From Chitinophaga varians (GTDB lineage: Bacteria > Bacteroidota > Bacteroidia > Chitinophagales > Chitinophagaceae): a stretch of 64,000 nucleotides of DNA. The position numbers and the translations under genes are program-made. The stretch lies in contig NZ_JACVFB010000001.1 in assembly GCF_014529945.1 (NCBI RefSeq), positions 1,488,001 through 1,552,000 on the forward strand, in the 5' to 3' direction. Every line of letters starts with the position of its first letter. The first letter of the stretch is position 1. Positions 16,316 through 25,018 of the stretch are shown here, piece after piece. The notes under the pieces were generated by a model. It saw nothing but the letters and a program-made list of their open reading frames with translations. It made no database searches and had not been told where the DNA came from.

Positions 16316-18655
16316 TTACTTCTCCGCAGGCAAACGGTCTGACTGGCTTTTCTTCCGGTTCAACCGGTATACGACGTTGCCGGTATAGATGATACCTTTT
16401 TGTTGAAGGCGGTAGTACATTGAATAGTCCGGAACATCCATTTCCTCCAGGGAGATATTGGAGTCGAAGAGATTGTTGATGCTAAAGGTGAGCGACATCC
16501 GGTCGCCAAGCAGATCTTTAGAAAACCCAATGTTGGCGCGGTACTGTTGCGCCACTGTTACCTGCACTTCCTGCCGTCTGCCGCGGTAGGTGAAGCTGCC
16601 GTCGATGTTCAGGATTTTAGGGAACCGCATGCTCGAACGAACGGTGGTAAACCAGGTGGTGTTATCTGCTGTATAGGTTTTACCGGCATATTCACCACGT
16701 TGGGAATAGGAGTACCAATTGATGTCCCATGATAGGCGCCACCATGTATAGGGATTGTACGTGGTGGTCATATCGAGCCCGTACCGATGCTCGTTGCCCA
16801 TATTGGCCCATGTCCGTACGAAATTGCCATCGGTTTGCGGCTCTATGACCGCGCCGAAGTAGTGGGTGGTATATTGGTAATAGATACCCGGATTTACGCT
16901 GAAGCTGCCTGTTTTCTTCAACAGGGCCAGTTCCACGACATGGGTGTACATGGGGTCGATATCCGGATTGCCACGTTGCAGGAACCGCTGGTCCGACAGG
17001 CCGGCGAAGGTATTCAGCTGCCAGAACTTAGGGCGGTTGATCCTGCGGCTATAGCTGGCTTGTAAGCTCCAGTCATCTTTGAACCCATATTGCAGGTGCA
17101 GGGTAGGGAAGAAGTCGAGGTATTGTTTACGTTTATCGATAGTTTGCTCACGGTCACTGATATGGATAGCGGACAGCTCGCCACGTAGGCCCAGCTGGGC
17201 CTCCAGACGTTTCCATTTGTTGCTGTATTGCGCGTAAGCGGCGTATATATTTTCATCATAAAAAAGTTTATTGTTGTTGCCAGCCAGTGGTTTGCCGTCC
17301 TGTGCAGCGGAGTATTCGCTCCGTATAGCGCGCCATTGGCCGCGGATGCCTGTCTCCAGCTGGCCGGATGGCAAGGGCTGTTTATAATCGCTCTGCAAAT
17401 AAATATCCTTGCTGCTCTCGATGTCGCGGGTGATAAGGTTAATGGCATTAGCTTCTGAGGGAAGGTTGAACTGCCGGATATGCTGGTTTTCGTCGTCGTT
17501 CCAGAAATCATATTGCATATAGGTGGTCCATTTTCTGTTGGGCTGTTTGAAAGTCCTGACATAGTTCAGTTCCAGCTCATTGAATATCTGCGGCTCCCGG
17601 TAGTCTTCCAGCCGGCTGATGACGCTGTCCTGCGTGCCGTGCAGGTTATAGTAACGATAAAGCGAATTGTTGGTGTCTTTATTACGGCGTTTGGTGCGGT
17701 AGTAGCTGGCCGTTATGGTGTTTCGTTCGTTGAGGTAAAAATCCGTTCCCAGATAGAAGTTGATGTTATCGGCGTTTAAATCGGCGCGGTTGGTTTGCTG
17801 CAGCTGATTGTAAGGACTTTTATTCACCCTCACCATGTCTTCCGCAAGCAGGACGCCCTGATCGCGGTAGCCGATATTCGTGAAGAGATTGAGCCGCTGT
17901 GTTTTATAGCTGGCGTTGAGATTGACACTGTTGTTCTTCGGACTGGCAAGACCTGCCTGCAGCGATGCATTGAATCCCAGCGCTGCATTTTTCTTTAGTA
18001 TGATATTGATGATGCCGGCGCTGCCTTGTGCTTCGTATGCGGCAGAGGGGTTGGTGATCACTTCTATTTTGTCAATGGTGGCGGCGGGGATTTGTGACAA
18101 ACCGTTGTTCTGCGTTTGCATGGATGGTTTACCGTTTATAAGGACCCTTACGTTCTGGTTGTCGCGTAGGGACACATTGCCCTGTATGTCTACGTTGACG
18201 GCGGGCACGTTATTCAGGATATCGTTGGCATTACCGCCTTTTGACAGGATATCCTTGCCCACATTGAACACTTTTTTATCTGTTTTTAGTTCGATGGTGG
18301 ACTTTTCCCCCTGTACCTGTACGGTCGACAATTGTTTCACGTTGTCAGTCAGGGGGATGTTCCCCAGGTCGGTATTGTTGGGCAGTGTTACCGCCCGGAA
18401 GTACGGCGTAAAATTCATTGCCCGGATGTTAAGCGTATAATCGTCTGCCGGAAGGGCCAGACTAAAACCGCCATCAGGGCCGGATACGGTGCGGAACTGC
18501 CGGGTGGGGTCTTTTTGGGATTGCAACAGTACGGCAGCGCCGATGACAGGTCCTTTCGCTGTTGCCGACAGGATGCTGCCTTTCAGGGTATAGGTTTGGC
18601 TGAATGCCGGGATGGTCATGCCGAGGTAACATAATATCAGGAATATCTGCTTCAT
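16316..18655 (-). CDS. Outer-membrane beta-barrel protein, TonB-receptor-like
   Basis: 779 residues from the Met at 18655, which begins the signal peptide MKQIFLILCYLGMTIPAFSQ. A carboxypeptidase-regulatory-like domain follows (YTLKGSILSATAKGPVIGAA), then a plug-like domain (NDILNNVPAVNVDIQGNVSL, VRVLINGKPSM, IEVITNPSAAYEAQGSAGII), then a long beta-barrel of the OMP_b-brl_3 type ending around LTFSINNLFDS. It is not accompanied by a SusD-type lipoprotein, so polysaccharide uptake is unlikely. The divergent LytS/LytTR pair may control it. Ligand unknown. Confidence 0.88.
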   Translation of the reverse strand: MKQIFLILCYLGMTIPAFSQTYTLKGSILSATAKGPVIGAAVLLQSQKDPTRQFRTVSGPDGGFSLALPADDYTLNIRAMNFTPYFRAVTLPNNTDLGNIPLTDNVKQLSTVQVQGEKSTIELKTDKKVFNVGKDILSKGGNANDILNNVPAVNVDIQGNVSLRDNQNVRVLINGKPSMQTQNNGLSQIPAATIDKIEVITNPSAAYEAQGSAGIINIILKKNAALGFNASLQAGLASPKNNSVNLNASYKTQRLNLFTNIGYRDQGVLLAEDMVRVNKSPYNQLQQTNRADLNADNINFYLGTDFYLNERNTITASYYRTKRRNKDTNNSLYRYYNLHGTQDSVISRLEDYREPQIFNELELNYVRTFKQPNRKWTTYMQYDFWNDDENQHIRQFNLPSEANAINLITRDIESSKDIYLQSDYKQPLPSGQLETGIRGQWRAIRSEYSAAQDGKPLAGNNNKLFYDENIYAAYAQYSNKWKRLEAQLGLRGELSAIHISDREQTIDKRKQYLDFFPTLHLQYGFKDDWSLQASYSRRINRPKFWQLNTFAGLSDQRFLQRGNPDIDPMYTHVVELALLKKTGSFSVNPGIYYQYTTHYFGAVIEPQTDGNFVRTWANMGNEHRYGLDMTTTYNPYTWWRLSWDINWYSYSQRGEYAGKTYTADNTTWFTTVRSSMRFPKILNIDGSFTYRGRRQEVQVTVAQQYRANIGFSKDLLGDRMSLTFSINNLFDSNISLEEMDVPDYSMYYRLQQKGIIYTGNVVYRLNRKKSQSDRLPAEK

Positions 18656-18820
18656 TTTACTTGAGTTTCTGCAAATGTGAAGCATTCGGGCAGGCCGTTT
18701 GGGGCAAGTCGACCGGCGCCGTATTCCTGACCACAGACAGTGGATTCTTGTGGAAAAATGCGTCTGGCTGCGTGCTGCCCGTTTTCATATGCGGAACGAC
18801 CAATTTCGTCGACGCTACGG

Positions 18821-18849
18821 TTGATATGACCTAAAGTTTGCTACTTTTA
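18821..18849 (+). promoter_or_regulatory. Candidate promoter of the LytS-LytTR operon
   Basis: TTG at 18821 and TACTTTTA at 18842 are 18 bp apart, approximating the Bacteroidota -33/-7 pattern. The start codon at 18854 is so close that the transcript would be nearly leaderless. Confidence 0.3.
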
Positions 18850-18853
18850 GATC

Positions 18854-19939
18854 ATGCCTTTAATTGAAAGAATCATACAATTCACCGGTAAATACCGGCT
18901 TGCCGCACATCTTATTTATTGGATGAGCGTAACCCTGTTTGCTTCCACCCGGTATGCTGTCAGGGATATGGACCCAATTACCATCGCACAACTCATGTAT
19001 TTTTTCTCGCTGGGTTTATTTGATATCTGGATCATTGCCCCGACTACCTATTTTCTGGCTTATTTTGTATTACCACGATTGTTGACCGGGAAACATTATT
19101 ACCGTACGATTATCACATCGCTGGTGGCGCTTTATCTGTTAACGGTGTTATCCCGGTTAAGCGTGGTGTACCTGCTGGAACCGCTTGTCCGTAGAAGGCC
19201 TTTTTCGCAGGAGTCGGTGCCGGAAATTTTTACGGACCTGGGGTCGCTGTTTTTTAATTACTTCTTTCAGGCATTTTCCTTTGCGTCTGTATTTATTTTT
19301 ATCAAACTTTTGATAGATCAATATGTGGTGAATAAACGGGCGATGGAACTGGAGAAGCAGAAGACAGATATCGAGTTAAGGGCACTGAAGGCCCAGCTGA
19401 ACCCTCATTTTCTGTTTAATACGCTGAATAATATCTACTCGTTGTCTATTCTGCAGTCGCCTAAAACATCGCCTTCCATTGCCCGGTTATCGGAAATACT
19501 GGACACGCTGTTGTATCGTTCCGGGAAAATGTATGTACCGGTGTCACAGGAGATCACGCTGTTGCAGAACTACATCGAACTGGAAAAGCTCCGCTATGAT
19601 GAACGGCTGGTCATTTCCTTTGAGCATCAGATGGAGCGGGAAGTAGCGATCGCGCCACTGATATTGTTGTCGCTGACAGAAAATGCCTTTAAGCACGGCG
19701 CCGGCGAAGATGCCGGTTCGCCGGAGATCAGGATTGTGCTGAAGCAGACCGGGGACCGGTTTAGCTTTGAGATCAGCAACACTTTCCGTGAAAAGGTAGA
19801 CCAGCAGCTGGGGATCGGGTTGGAGAATATCCGTCAACAGCTGGCGTTGCTTTACCCGGAAACCCATACATTTGAAACTACGGCAGCACAGCGGGTATTT
19901 ACCGCGAAGCTGGAGTTGCATTTAAATCAGCAGGTGTGA
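18854..19939 (+). CDS. LytS/YehU-type sensor histidine kinase
   Basis: 361 residues. Four hydrophobic segments occupy the first 160 residues, followed by a short coiled segment (RAMELEKQKTDIELRALKAQ) and the His_kinase domain. The phospho-acceptor motif QLNPHFLFNTLNN places the His at residue 185. The ATP-binding region is reduced to the LytS form, with LTENAFKHG as N-box and GIGLENIRQQL as G-box. It ends in a 4-bp GTGA overlap with the response regulator gene, so the pair is translationally coupled. No extracellular sensor domain is visible, so the signal is probably sensed in the membrane. Confidence 0.92.
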   Translation: MPLIERIIQFTGKYRLAAHLIYWMSVTLFASTRYAVRDMDPITIAQLMYFFSLGLFDIWIIAPTTYFLAYFVLPRLLTGKHYYRTIITSLVALYLLTVLSRLSVVYLLEPLVRRRPFSQESVPEIFTDLGSLFFNYFFQAFSFASVFIFIKLLIDQYVVNKRAMELEKQKTDIELRALKAQLNPHFLFNTLNNIYSLSILQSPKTSPSIARLSEILDTLLYRSGKMYVPVSQEITLLQNYIELEKLRYDERLVISFEHQMEREVAIAPLILLSLTENAFKHGAGEDAGSPEIRIVLKQTGDRFSFEISNTFREKVDQQLGIGLENIRQQLALLYPETHTFETTAAQRVFTAKLELHLNQQV

Positions 19940-20652
19940 AAATAAAATGTCTTATTGTTGACGATGAACCACTGGCCATAGCGCTGTTGCAGAATCATAT
20001 CGGTCAGTTGAACACCCTGGAAGTGGTGGGCACCTGCTCCAATGCGCTGCAGGCTGCACAGGAGCTTAGAACCAGGCAGGTCGACCTTCTTTTCCTGGAT
20101 ATCAAGATGCCACAGATCACGGGGATTGAATTTCTCCGGACATTGCGGCAGCCGCCGGCAGTGATTTTTACGACGGCCTATCGCGAGTACGCGCTGGAAG
20201 GCTATGAGCTGGATATCGTGGATTATCTGCTGAAGCCCGTTACGTTTGAACGTTTTTTCAAAGCGGTGGAACGCTACTATTCCCGCTTTTCTCCGAAAGA
20301 ATCCCAGGCGGCTACGGTCCGCCCTGTGCTACAGGAAGATCATATCTTCCTGAAAACAGGCAACAAATACAACAGAATCCCCGTCAACGACATCCTCTAC
20401 ATAGAAAGCGTGAAAGACTATGTGGTGCTGCATCGGGCAGATGGCTCCACTTTCATGGCGAAGTATAAAATCGGTGATATGGAAACAACGGTCAGCGATA
20501 AACGTTTTTTGCGGATACATCGCTCCTTTATTGTGAACATCGACCGGGTAACGGCTTTCACCCTACAAGACGTGGAGATCGGGAAGCTGGAACTGCCGAT
20601 AGGCAATAGTTACAGAGAAATGGTTTTCAAAGTGCTGAAAGATGGGGTGTGA
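19936..20652 (+). CDS. LytTR-family response regulator
   Basis: 238 residues from a GTG overlapping the kinase stop. The N-terminal receiver has VDDEPLA and the phospho-acceptor Asp55 in LLFLDIKMPQ, with the later Thr (FTTAYREYA) and Lys (LLKPVTF). The C-terminal LytTR DNA-binding domain starts near residue 135 (HIFLKTGNKYNRIPVNDILY) and has the typical RIHRSFIVNI segment. It is the partner of the upstream kinase; the divergent beta-barrel gene is the most plausible local target. Confidence 0.93.
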   Translation: MKIKCLIVDDEPLAIALLQNHIGQLNTLEVVGTCSNALQAAQELRTRQVDLLFLDIKMPQITGIEFLRTLRQPPAVIFTTAYREYALEGYELDIVDYLLKPVTFERFFKAVERYYSRFSPKESQAATVRPVLQEDHIFLKTGNKYNRIPVNDILYIESVKDYVVLHRADGSTFMAKYKIGDMETTVSDKRFLRIHRSFIVNIDRVTAFTLQDVEIGKLELPIGNSYREMVFKVLKDGV

Positions 20653-20670
20653 TGTTTGTGTTTGCGACAT

Positions 20671-20886
20671 TTAACAACTGCTGGTCCCCCGCTGCATTGG
20701 CGGGCATTGTACAGTGCCATAGCTGCAGCATACACAACAGTCACCAGCCCTGGGTTTCAGACGTTCCCGGCAGCTTTCGCATATATAAAAATACAGACAG
20801 GCATTGACAGGCATGATTTCCTCTTTTTGATATCCGCAATGCGGGCAGGTAATAACGGACTTTAACTGAATGGGTATAGCAGACAT
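20671..20886 (-). CDS. GDCCVxC-type small zinc-ribbon protein
   Basis: 71 residues with ten cysteines in CPHCG, CESCR, GDCCVCCSYG and CPP contexts. The string GDCCVCCSYGTVQCPPMQ matches a small family I know as GDCCVxC domain proteins, in which some members carry selenocysteine; here the codons are plain Cys. The start at 20886 faces arsR across about 115 bp, so the gene is probably co-controlled with the arsenic operon. A thiol-based metal or metalloid-binding role is plausible but unproven. Confidence 0.8.
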   Translation of the reverse strand: MSAIPIQLKSVITCPHCGYQKEEIMPVNACLYFYICESCRERLKPRAGDCCVCCSYGTVQCPPMQRGTSSC

Positions 20887-20952
20887 AGTTTAACTTTTTT
20901 ATGATACCGATCTCCTACGCTGTAAAGATACGACTGGCTAAAAAACAATTTC

Positions 20953-20996
20953 TTTTGGCGGTTAAATATTTAATCGTAATATTGCAATAATACAAT
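20953..20996 (+). promoter_or_regulatory. arsR promoter with ArsR operator copy 1
   Basis: TTTTG (20953-20957) and TAATATTG (20977-20984) are 19 bp apart and form a reasonable promoter. The -7 box lies inside the 23-bp element at 20974-20996, which is repeated with one mismatch before arsM. Its core ATTGCAATAATACAAT is an imperfect palindrome, as expected for an ArsR dimer site. Confidence 0.65.
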
Positions 20997-21002
20997 CAAA
21001 AT

Positions 21003-21332
21003 ATGGGAGCAACGAAATCGGATTTATTCACCCGGCAACAGAATGAAATAGCCGCGATGGCCAAGGCATTGGCACATCCGGCCCGTATTGCCATTTTGCA
21101 ATATCTTGTAAAAAAGAATGCCTGCGTTTGTGGGGATTTGGTGGATGAATTAGGGCTTGCACAGGCCACTACATCCCAGCACCTGAAAGAGCTGAAAACG
21201 GCCGGTGTCATTCAGGGTACAATTGAAGGCGCGAGCGTATGTTATTGTATCAACCCGAAAGTATGGAAACAATACAAGGAGCTCTTCAATAGCTTCTTTA
21301 AGGATGTTGATTTACAGCAAACCTGCTGTTAA
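21003..21332 (+). CDS. arsR: ArsR-family arsenic-responsive repressor
   Basis: 109 residues, a normal length for the family. The winged HTH is clear (LAHPARIAILQYL, then TTSQHLKELKTAGVIQG). Cys41 and Cys43 in ACVCGDLVDEL sit where the classic ELCVCDL metal site of ArsR lies, and a further C-C pair ends the protein (QQTCC), giving possible thiol ligands for As(III). It is the first gene of an arsR-arsM-acr3-arsC run and is preceded by its own operator copy. Confidence 0.93.
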   Translation: MGATKSDLFTRQQNEIAAMAKALAHPARIAILQYLVKKNACVCGDLVDELGLAQATTSQHLKELKTAGVIQGTIEGASVCYCINPKVWKQYKELFNSFFKDVDLQQTCC

Positions 21333-21352
21333 TATTTTTTTGTGTAGATATA

Positions 21353-21375
21353 TCGCAATATTGCAATAATACAAT
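21353..21375 (+). promoter_or_regulatory. ArsR operator copy 2, before arsM
   Basis: 23 bp identical except for one base to 20974-20996, including the palindromic ATTGCAATAATACAAT. It lies in the 55-bp gap between arsR and arsM and suggests a second ArsR-controlled promoter inside the operon. Confidence 0.6.
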
Positions 21376-21387
21376 AAAAGAAATATC

Positions 21388-22227
21388 ATGGCTACTGATG
21401 AACAAATGAAGGCAATCGTAAGGGAGAAATACAGTGAGATTGCCTTACAGGACAAGGATACCAACGCTGCTTCCTGTTGCGGTTCCGGCTGTTGTTCTAC
21501 CGAAGTATACAATATCATGAGTGATGATTATTCGGCATTGGAAGGTTACAACCCGGATGCAGACCTGGGCCTTGGCTGTGGACTACCAACGCAATTTGCC
21601 AAAATAAAGCAGGGAGATACGGTGATAGACCTCGGTTCCGGGGCGGGTAACGACTGTTTCGTGGCCAGGCAGGCTACGGGGGAAACAGGGAAAGTGATCG
21701 GCATCGATTTCACGCCGGCCATGATTGAAAAAGCCCGCGCTAATGCAGAGAAGCTGCATTTCAGCAATGTAGAATTCCGCCAGGGGGATATTGAGAAGAT
21801 GCCCGTCACCGCTAATGCAGCAGACGTGGTAGTCAGCAACTGTGTACTGAACCTGGTGCCCAACAAAAATGGCGTCATCAGCGAAATATTCCGGGTACTC
21901 AAACCTGGCGGACATTTCAGTATTTCAGACATCGTCTTACAGGGAACATTGCCCGCTACCATTCAGCAAGCCGCTGAAATGTATGCCGGCTGTGTGTCCG
22001 GAGCCATACAAAAGCAGACCTATCTGGAGATGATCGAAAATAACGGCTTCAAAAACATCACCATTCAGCAGGAGAAGACCATCACCATTCCGGACGATAT
22101 CCTGGCCAACTATCTGCATGCAGCGGAAATAGCTGCATTTCGTACAGGCGACACCGGTATTTACAGCATAACGGTATACGCCGAAAAACCGGCAGATGCG
22201 GCTTGCTGCCCTCCGGGCTGCTGCTGA
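21388..22227 (+). CDS. arsM: Arsenite S-adenosylmethionine methyltransferase
   Basis: 279 residues. The Rossmann SAM motif is VIDLGSGAGNDCFVA around residue 75, followed by GIDFTPAMIEKA. Conserved thiols used to bind and methylate As(III) are visible: the Cys cluster SCCGSGCC near residue 30, the Cys of VVSNCVLNLVP, and MYAGCVSGAI. The C-terminus has another Cys-rich tail (AACCPPGCC) found in many ArsM proteins. The enzyme converts arsenite to methylated, partly volatile species in the cytoplasm, alongside the efflux route encoded next. Confidence 0.95.
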   Translation: MATDEQMKAIVREKYSEIALQDKDTNAASCCGSGCCSTEVYNIMSDDYSALEGYNPDADLGLGCGLPTQFAKIKQGDTVIDLGSGAGNDCFVARQATGETGKVIGIDFTPAMIEKARANAEKLHFSNVEFRQGDIEKMPVTANAADVVVSNCVLNLVPNKNGVISEIFRVLKPGGHFSISDIVLQGTLPATIQQAAEMYAGCVSGAIQKQTYLEMIENNGFKNITIQQEKTITIPDDILANYLHAAEIAAFRTGDTGIYSITVYAEKPADAACCPPGCC

Positions 22228-22270
22228 TTCGTATCAACGAAATGAGCATTAAAAAACCTACGACGATATC

Positions 22271-23347
22271 ATGCAAAACTGTAATCCGGCCCGGCGTAAA
22301 CAGCTGGGCTTTCTGGACCGTTACCTGACATTATGGATTTTTGGCGCCATGGCGGTGGGCGTGGCCATCGGATATTTTTTTCCGGCCTCTTCGGGATTTA
22401 TCAATTCCCTGTCTTCCGGCACTACCAATATCCCGCTGGCCGTGGGCCTCATTCTCATGATGTACCCGCCGCTGGCTAAAGTGAAATATGAAAACATGGG
22501 AGAGGTGTTCCGAAACACCAAAGTACTGTCTGTGTCCTTGTTGCTGAACTGGGTGATAGGGCCGGTCCTCATGTTTGTGCTGGCAGTGTTGTTCCTGCAT
22601 GGCTACCCTGAATATATGACCGGTCTGATTTTGATAGGCCTTGCCCGGTGTATCGCCATGGTGATGGTATGGAATGAACTGGCCGACGGTAATCGCGAGT
22701 ATGCGGCGGGGTTAGTAGCATTAAACAGCATCTTTCAGGTCCTGTTATACAGCGTTTATGCCTATGTTTTCATTACCTGGCTGCCCGCTGTTTTCGGCAT
22801 GAAAGGCGTCACCGTGGCCGTGTCCATCGGTGAGATCGCAACAAGTGTGGGCATCTATCTGGGTATTCCGTTTGCTGCAGGTATCATCAGCCGCTACCGT
22901 CTTATCGCCTGGAAAGGGGAGAAATGGTTTCAGGAAAAATTCATTCCTGTTATATCCCCTGTCACCCTGATATCCCTGTTGTTTACGATCGTCGTCATGT
23001 TCAGCCTTAAAGGTGAATTAATCGTACAGATACCGTTTGACGTGATCAGGGTAGCAGTGCCGCTGGTGATATATTTCGCCGTCATGTTTCTCATCAGTTT
23101 TCTGCTGGGTAAAGCCATGGGGGCCGATTACTCCCGTAATGCGGCCATTGCCTTTACCGCTGCGGGCAACAACTTTGAACTGGCCATCGCGGTGGCAATC
23201 GGTGTTTTTGGTATCAACTCCGGCCAGGCTTTTGTAGGCGTGATCGGGCCATTGGTAGAAGTGCCGGCGCTGATTGCTCTGGTGAATGTGGCTTTCCGGC
23301 TTCGCAGAAAATGGTACAGCACTTCCATCACCAGCGCCAAAGCATAA
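22271..23347 (+). CDS. acr3: ACR3-family arsenite efflux permease
   Basis: 358 residues with about ten hydrophobic segments. The hallmark thiol motif is present ([20 protein letters not shown]), as is the second conserved block ([20 protein letters not shown]). ACR3 exports As(III) through the inner membrane using the proton gradient. It begins 43 bp after arsM and is followed 30 bp later by arsC, consistent with one operon. Confidence 0.95.
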   Translation: MQNCNPARRKQLGFLDRYLTLWIFGAMAVGVAIGYFFPASSGFINSLSSGTTNIPLAVGLILMMYPPLAKVKYENMGEVFRNTKVLSVSLLLNWVIGPVLMFVLAVLFLHGYPEYMTGLILIGLARCIAMVMVWNELADGNREYAAGLVALNSIFQVLLYSVYAYVFITWLPAVFGMKGVTVAVSIGEIATSVGIYLGIPFAAGIISRYRLIAWKGEKWFQEKFIPVISPVTLISLLFTIVVMFSLKGELIVQIPFDVIRVAVPLVIYFAVMFLISFLLGKAMGADYSRNAAIAFTAAGNNFELAIAVAIGVFGINSGQAFVGVIGPLVEVPALIALVNVAFRLRRKWYSTSITSAKA

Positions 23348-23377
23348 ATAACATCAATATTTATATCTCCCATCATC

Positions 23378-23791
23378 ATGAAAAAAATATTAGTCCTTTG
23401 TACCGGCAACAGTTGCCGTAGCCAGATAGCGGAAGGCTATCTCAGATACTTCGCCGGAGACAAGGCGGAAGTATACAGCGCCGGCGTGGAAACACATGGC
23501 GTTAATCCGCGCGCCATCGCCACCATGGCGGAAGATGGCATTGATATTTCCGCACATACCTCCAACAACGTTACAGAATACCGGGATATTCCCTTCGATT
23601 TTGTGATCACCGTCTGTGACAATGCCAAAGAAAGATGTCCTTTTTTCCCTACTACCGCACAACGGTTCCATGAGAACTTCCCTGACCCTGCGAAAGCCAC
23701 CGGCAGCGAGGAAGAGATCATGCAGCACTTCAGAACGGTGAGGCAACTGATTAAAGACTATACCCAATCTTTTGTAGCAACGCACCTGTAA
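23378..23791 (+). CDS. arsC: Arsenate reductase, LMW-phosphatase type
   Basis: 137 residues. The phosphatase-like loop CTGNSCRSQ begins at Cys8 and ends at Arg14 (C-x5-R). The resolving cysteines of the thioredoxin-coupled class appear in FVITVCDNAKERCPFFP. It reduces arsenate to arsenite in the cytoplasm, feeding both Acr3 efflux and ArsM methylation. The length fits the class. It is the last gene of the ars operon. Confidence 0.95.
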   Translation: MKKILVLCTGNSCRSQIAEGYLRYFAGDKAEVYSAGVETHGVNPRAIATMAEDGIDISAHTSNNVTEYRDIPFDFVITVCDNAKERCPFFPTTAQRFHENFPDPAKATGSEEEIMQHFRTVRQLIKDYTQSFVATHL

Positions 23792-24240
23792 ATGCAACAG
23801 TCGCTAGCCACCATTTGGGAACAGTTCAGCGATGAACTGTTCCAGTAGTGGAGCAGGTTTCAGCTGATCACCCGGGAGGCTTCGTGGTCACCAGGGTGAT
23901 CACGAAGCTGCATAAAACCAGGTCTGAATTTTTTACATAAGTTTTTTAGGCCTGCAGGGAGATCGCAGTTGCACTTACTATTTTCGTCGGGCAACGGTTT
24001 TTAACCCAAACGATTTTTAACCCAAACAAATACTTAACCCACAATAAGCAAATCAGTCGAAAAAAAATCTGTCGCAGCGAACTATCAGAGCTATCGGTAT
24101 GAGGACCGTCAGTCAGGTCGTGGCACGAGGCAGTGCCGGCACACGCACCTGTTTTCATTTCTATAACAAGTATTAACCCAACGGCCCGCCTGGTGCTGTA
24201 TAACTTTTGTTTTTATTCTATCACCTCTAATCCACATTAC
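23792..24240. other. 449-bp non-coding stretch before the RiPP precursors
   Basis: No convincing gene. It holds an 11-bp stem with a GCGA tetraloop at 23818-23843 and a near-perfect 13-bp inverted repeat at 23880-23907, possible ends of the ars transcript although neither has a T tract. A TTTTTAACCCAAACGA-type motif occurs in tandem at about 23998-24030. The last part (from about 24066) is a leader region copied in front of the second precursor. Confidence 0.5.
24066..24240 (+). repeat. Precursor upstream block, copy 1
   Basis: This upstream segment is shared, with many substitutions, with 24568-24743. The best-kept part is 24169-24240: AGTATTAACCCAA, then CTGTATA, then TTTTTATTCTATCAC just before the start codon. 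It probably holds the promoter and leader of precursor 1. Confidence 0.55.
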
Positions 24241-24438
24241 ATGAAAAAGAAAGCAATCAAAAAGCTGGCTTTGAGCAAAATCAACATTGCATCGCTGAAT
24301 GCCGCTGGTCAGGCAAAAATTCACGGTGGTTTGAGAACGACTACCACAGGAGACACTGTTATCACTATCGACGGTCCTAATGACACGGTTGAAACCAGGT
24401 GTTTGATTTGCCCTGACTATAACACCAGGCGTTGCTAA
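24241..24438 (+). CDS. RiPP precursor peptide 1, lanthipeptide-like leader
   Basis: 65 residues. The leader (KKLALSKINIASLN) fits the L-x-L-x-K-x-x-I-x-x-L pattern I know from Bacteroidota class I lanthipeptide precursors and ends in a double glycine at 29-30. The core is Thr-rich (LRTTTTGDTVITIDG), with IDGPNDTVET and cysteines at 54, 57 and 65, the last being the terminal residue. Two close paralogs follow in tandem. No LanB, LanC or LanM enzyme is in this window, so the modification is uncertain; the C39 exporter downstream is the likely leader peptidase. Confidence 0.8.
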   Translation: MKKKAIKKLALSKINIASLNAAGQAKIHGGLRTTTTGDTVITIDGPNDTVETRCLICPDYNTRRC

Positions 24439-24457
24439 TCACTCCGGGATGAAATGT

Positions 24458-24484
24458 GGTGCTGTTGCTTCAGGTGGCAGCACC
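24458..24484 (+). terminator. Hairpin after precursor 1
   Basis: GGTGCTG / CAGCACC stem enclosing a GCTTCAGGTGG loop. Each of the three precursors is followed by a hairpin of the same design, so these may stabilise short transcripts or partly terminate them. Confidence 0.5.
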
Positions 24485-24567
24485 TGCTACAGCTGCCATC
24501 GGCAGCGTTGCCTGTAGCAAAGGTGCGCGAAGAAATTGCTTTAACTCAAATAATTACTTTACCAAAA

Positions 24568-24743
24568 TCTGTTGCAGCGAAACATCTAAGCCGTCAGTAA
24601 CCTGACGGTCGGGCTGGGCATGGCACAAAGCGATGCCTGCACACGATGCCTGTTGTCATCACTATCATCAGTATTAACCCAAGGGTCCCTCCCGGGACTG
24701 TATACCTCTTTTTTTTTATTCTATCACTTCAAACCACAATTAC
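24568..24743 (+). repeat. Precursor upstream block, copy 2
   Basis: Diverged copy of 24066-24240 that keeps AATCTGTTGCAGCGAA, AGTATTAACCCAAGGG, CTGTATA and TTTTTATTCTATCAC. A small CCGTCAG / CTGACGG hairpin with a TAAC loop is at 24591-24608. It probably drives precursor 2 on its own. Confidence 0.55.
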
Positions 24744-24932
24744 ATGAAAAAGAAAGCAATCAAAAAACTGTCTCTGAGCAAAATCAAAATTGCATCGCTG
24801 AATGCCGCTTTTCAGGCAAAAGTTCAAGGTGGGAGAAAAACTACCGACGACACTGATCTCACTATTGACGGCACTAACGACACGGCGGAAACCTTTTGTG
24901 TGTTTTGTGTAGGCACCAGGAGAAATTGTTGA
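24744..24932 (+). CDS. RiPP precursor peptide 2, lanthipeptide-like leader
   Basis: 62 residues, paralog of precursors 1 and 3. The leader is nearly identical to theirs and ends in QGG at 28-30. The core (RKTTDDTDLTIDGTNDTAET) keeps the IDGxNDTxET block and cysteines at 52, 55 and 62, again ending in Cys, but differs in the last ring segment (FCVFCVGTRRNC). Conserved spacing with variable residues between cysteines is what a family of modified products would show. Confidence 0.8.
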   Translation: MKKKAIKKLSLSKIKIASLNAAFQAKVQGGRKTTDDTDLTIDGTNDTAETFCVFCVGTRRNC

Positions 24933-24952
24933 TCATCATCCTGGAAAAATGT

Positions 24953-24976
24953 GTGCTACCGCTTCGGCGGTAGCAC
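24953..24976 (+). terminator. TTCG-tetraloop hairpin after precursor 2
   Basis: Perfect 10-bp stem GTGCTACCGC / GCGGTAGCAC closed by a TTCG loop, a very stable RNA hairpin without a T tract. Confidence 0.6.
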
Positions 24977-24988
24977 CTGCTACGACAG

Positions 24989-25018
24989 CTTTTATTCTAT
25001 CACCGCTAATGCTAACAC
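24989..25018 (+). repeat. Leader block, partial copy 3
   Basis: Only the final part of the block (CTTTTATTCTATCACCGCTAA) precedes precursor 3. The AACCCAA and CTGTATA parts are missing, so precursor 3 probably depends on readthrough from precursor 2. Confidence 0.5.

Noticed and set aside
17014..17562. 182-codon minus-strand frame inside the beta-barrel gene
   Set aside because: It overlaps the barrel gene in another frame on the same strand and reads as Ser/Thr-rich shadow sequence.
16316..18655. SusC-type polysaccharide receptor
   Set aside because: No SusD-type lipoprotein gene is adjacent and the barrel fits the smaller OMP_b-brl_3 type.
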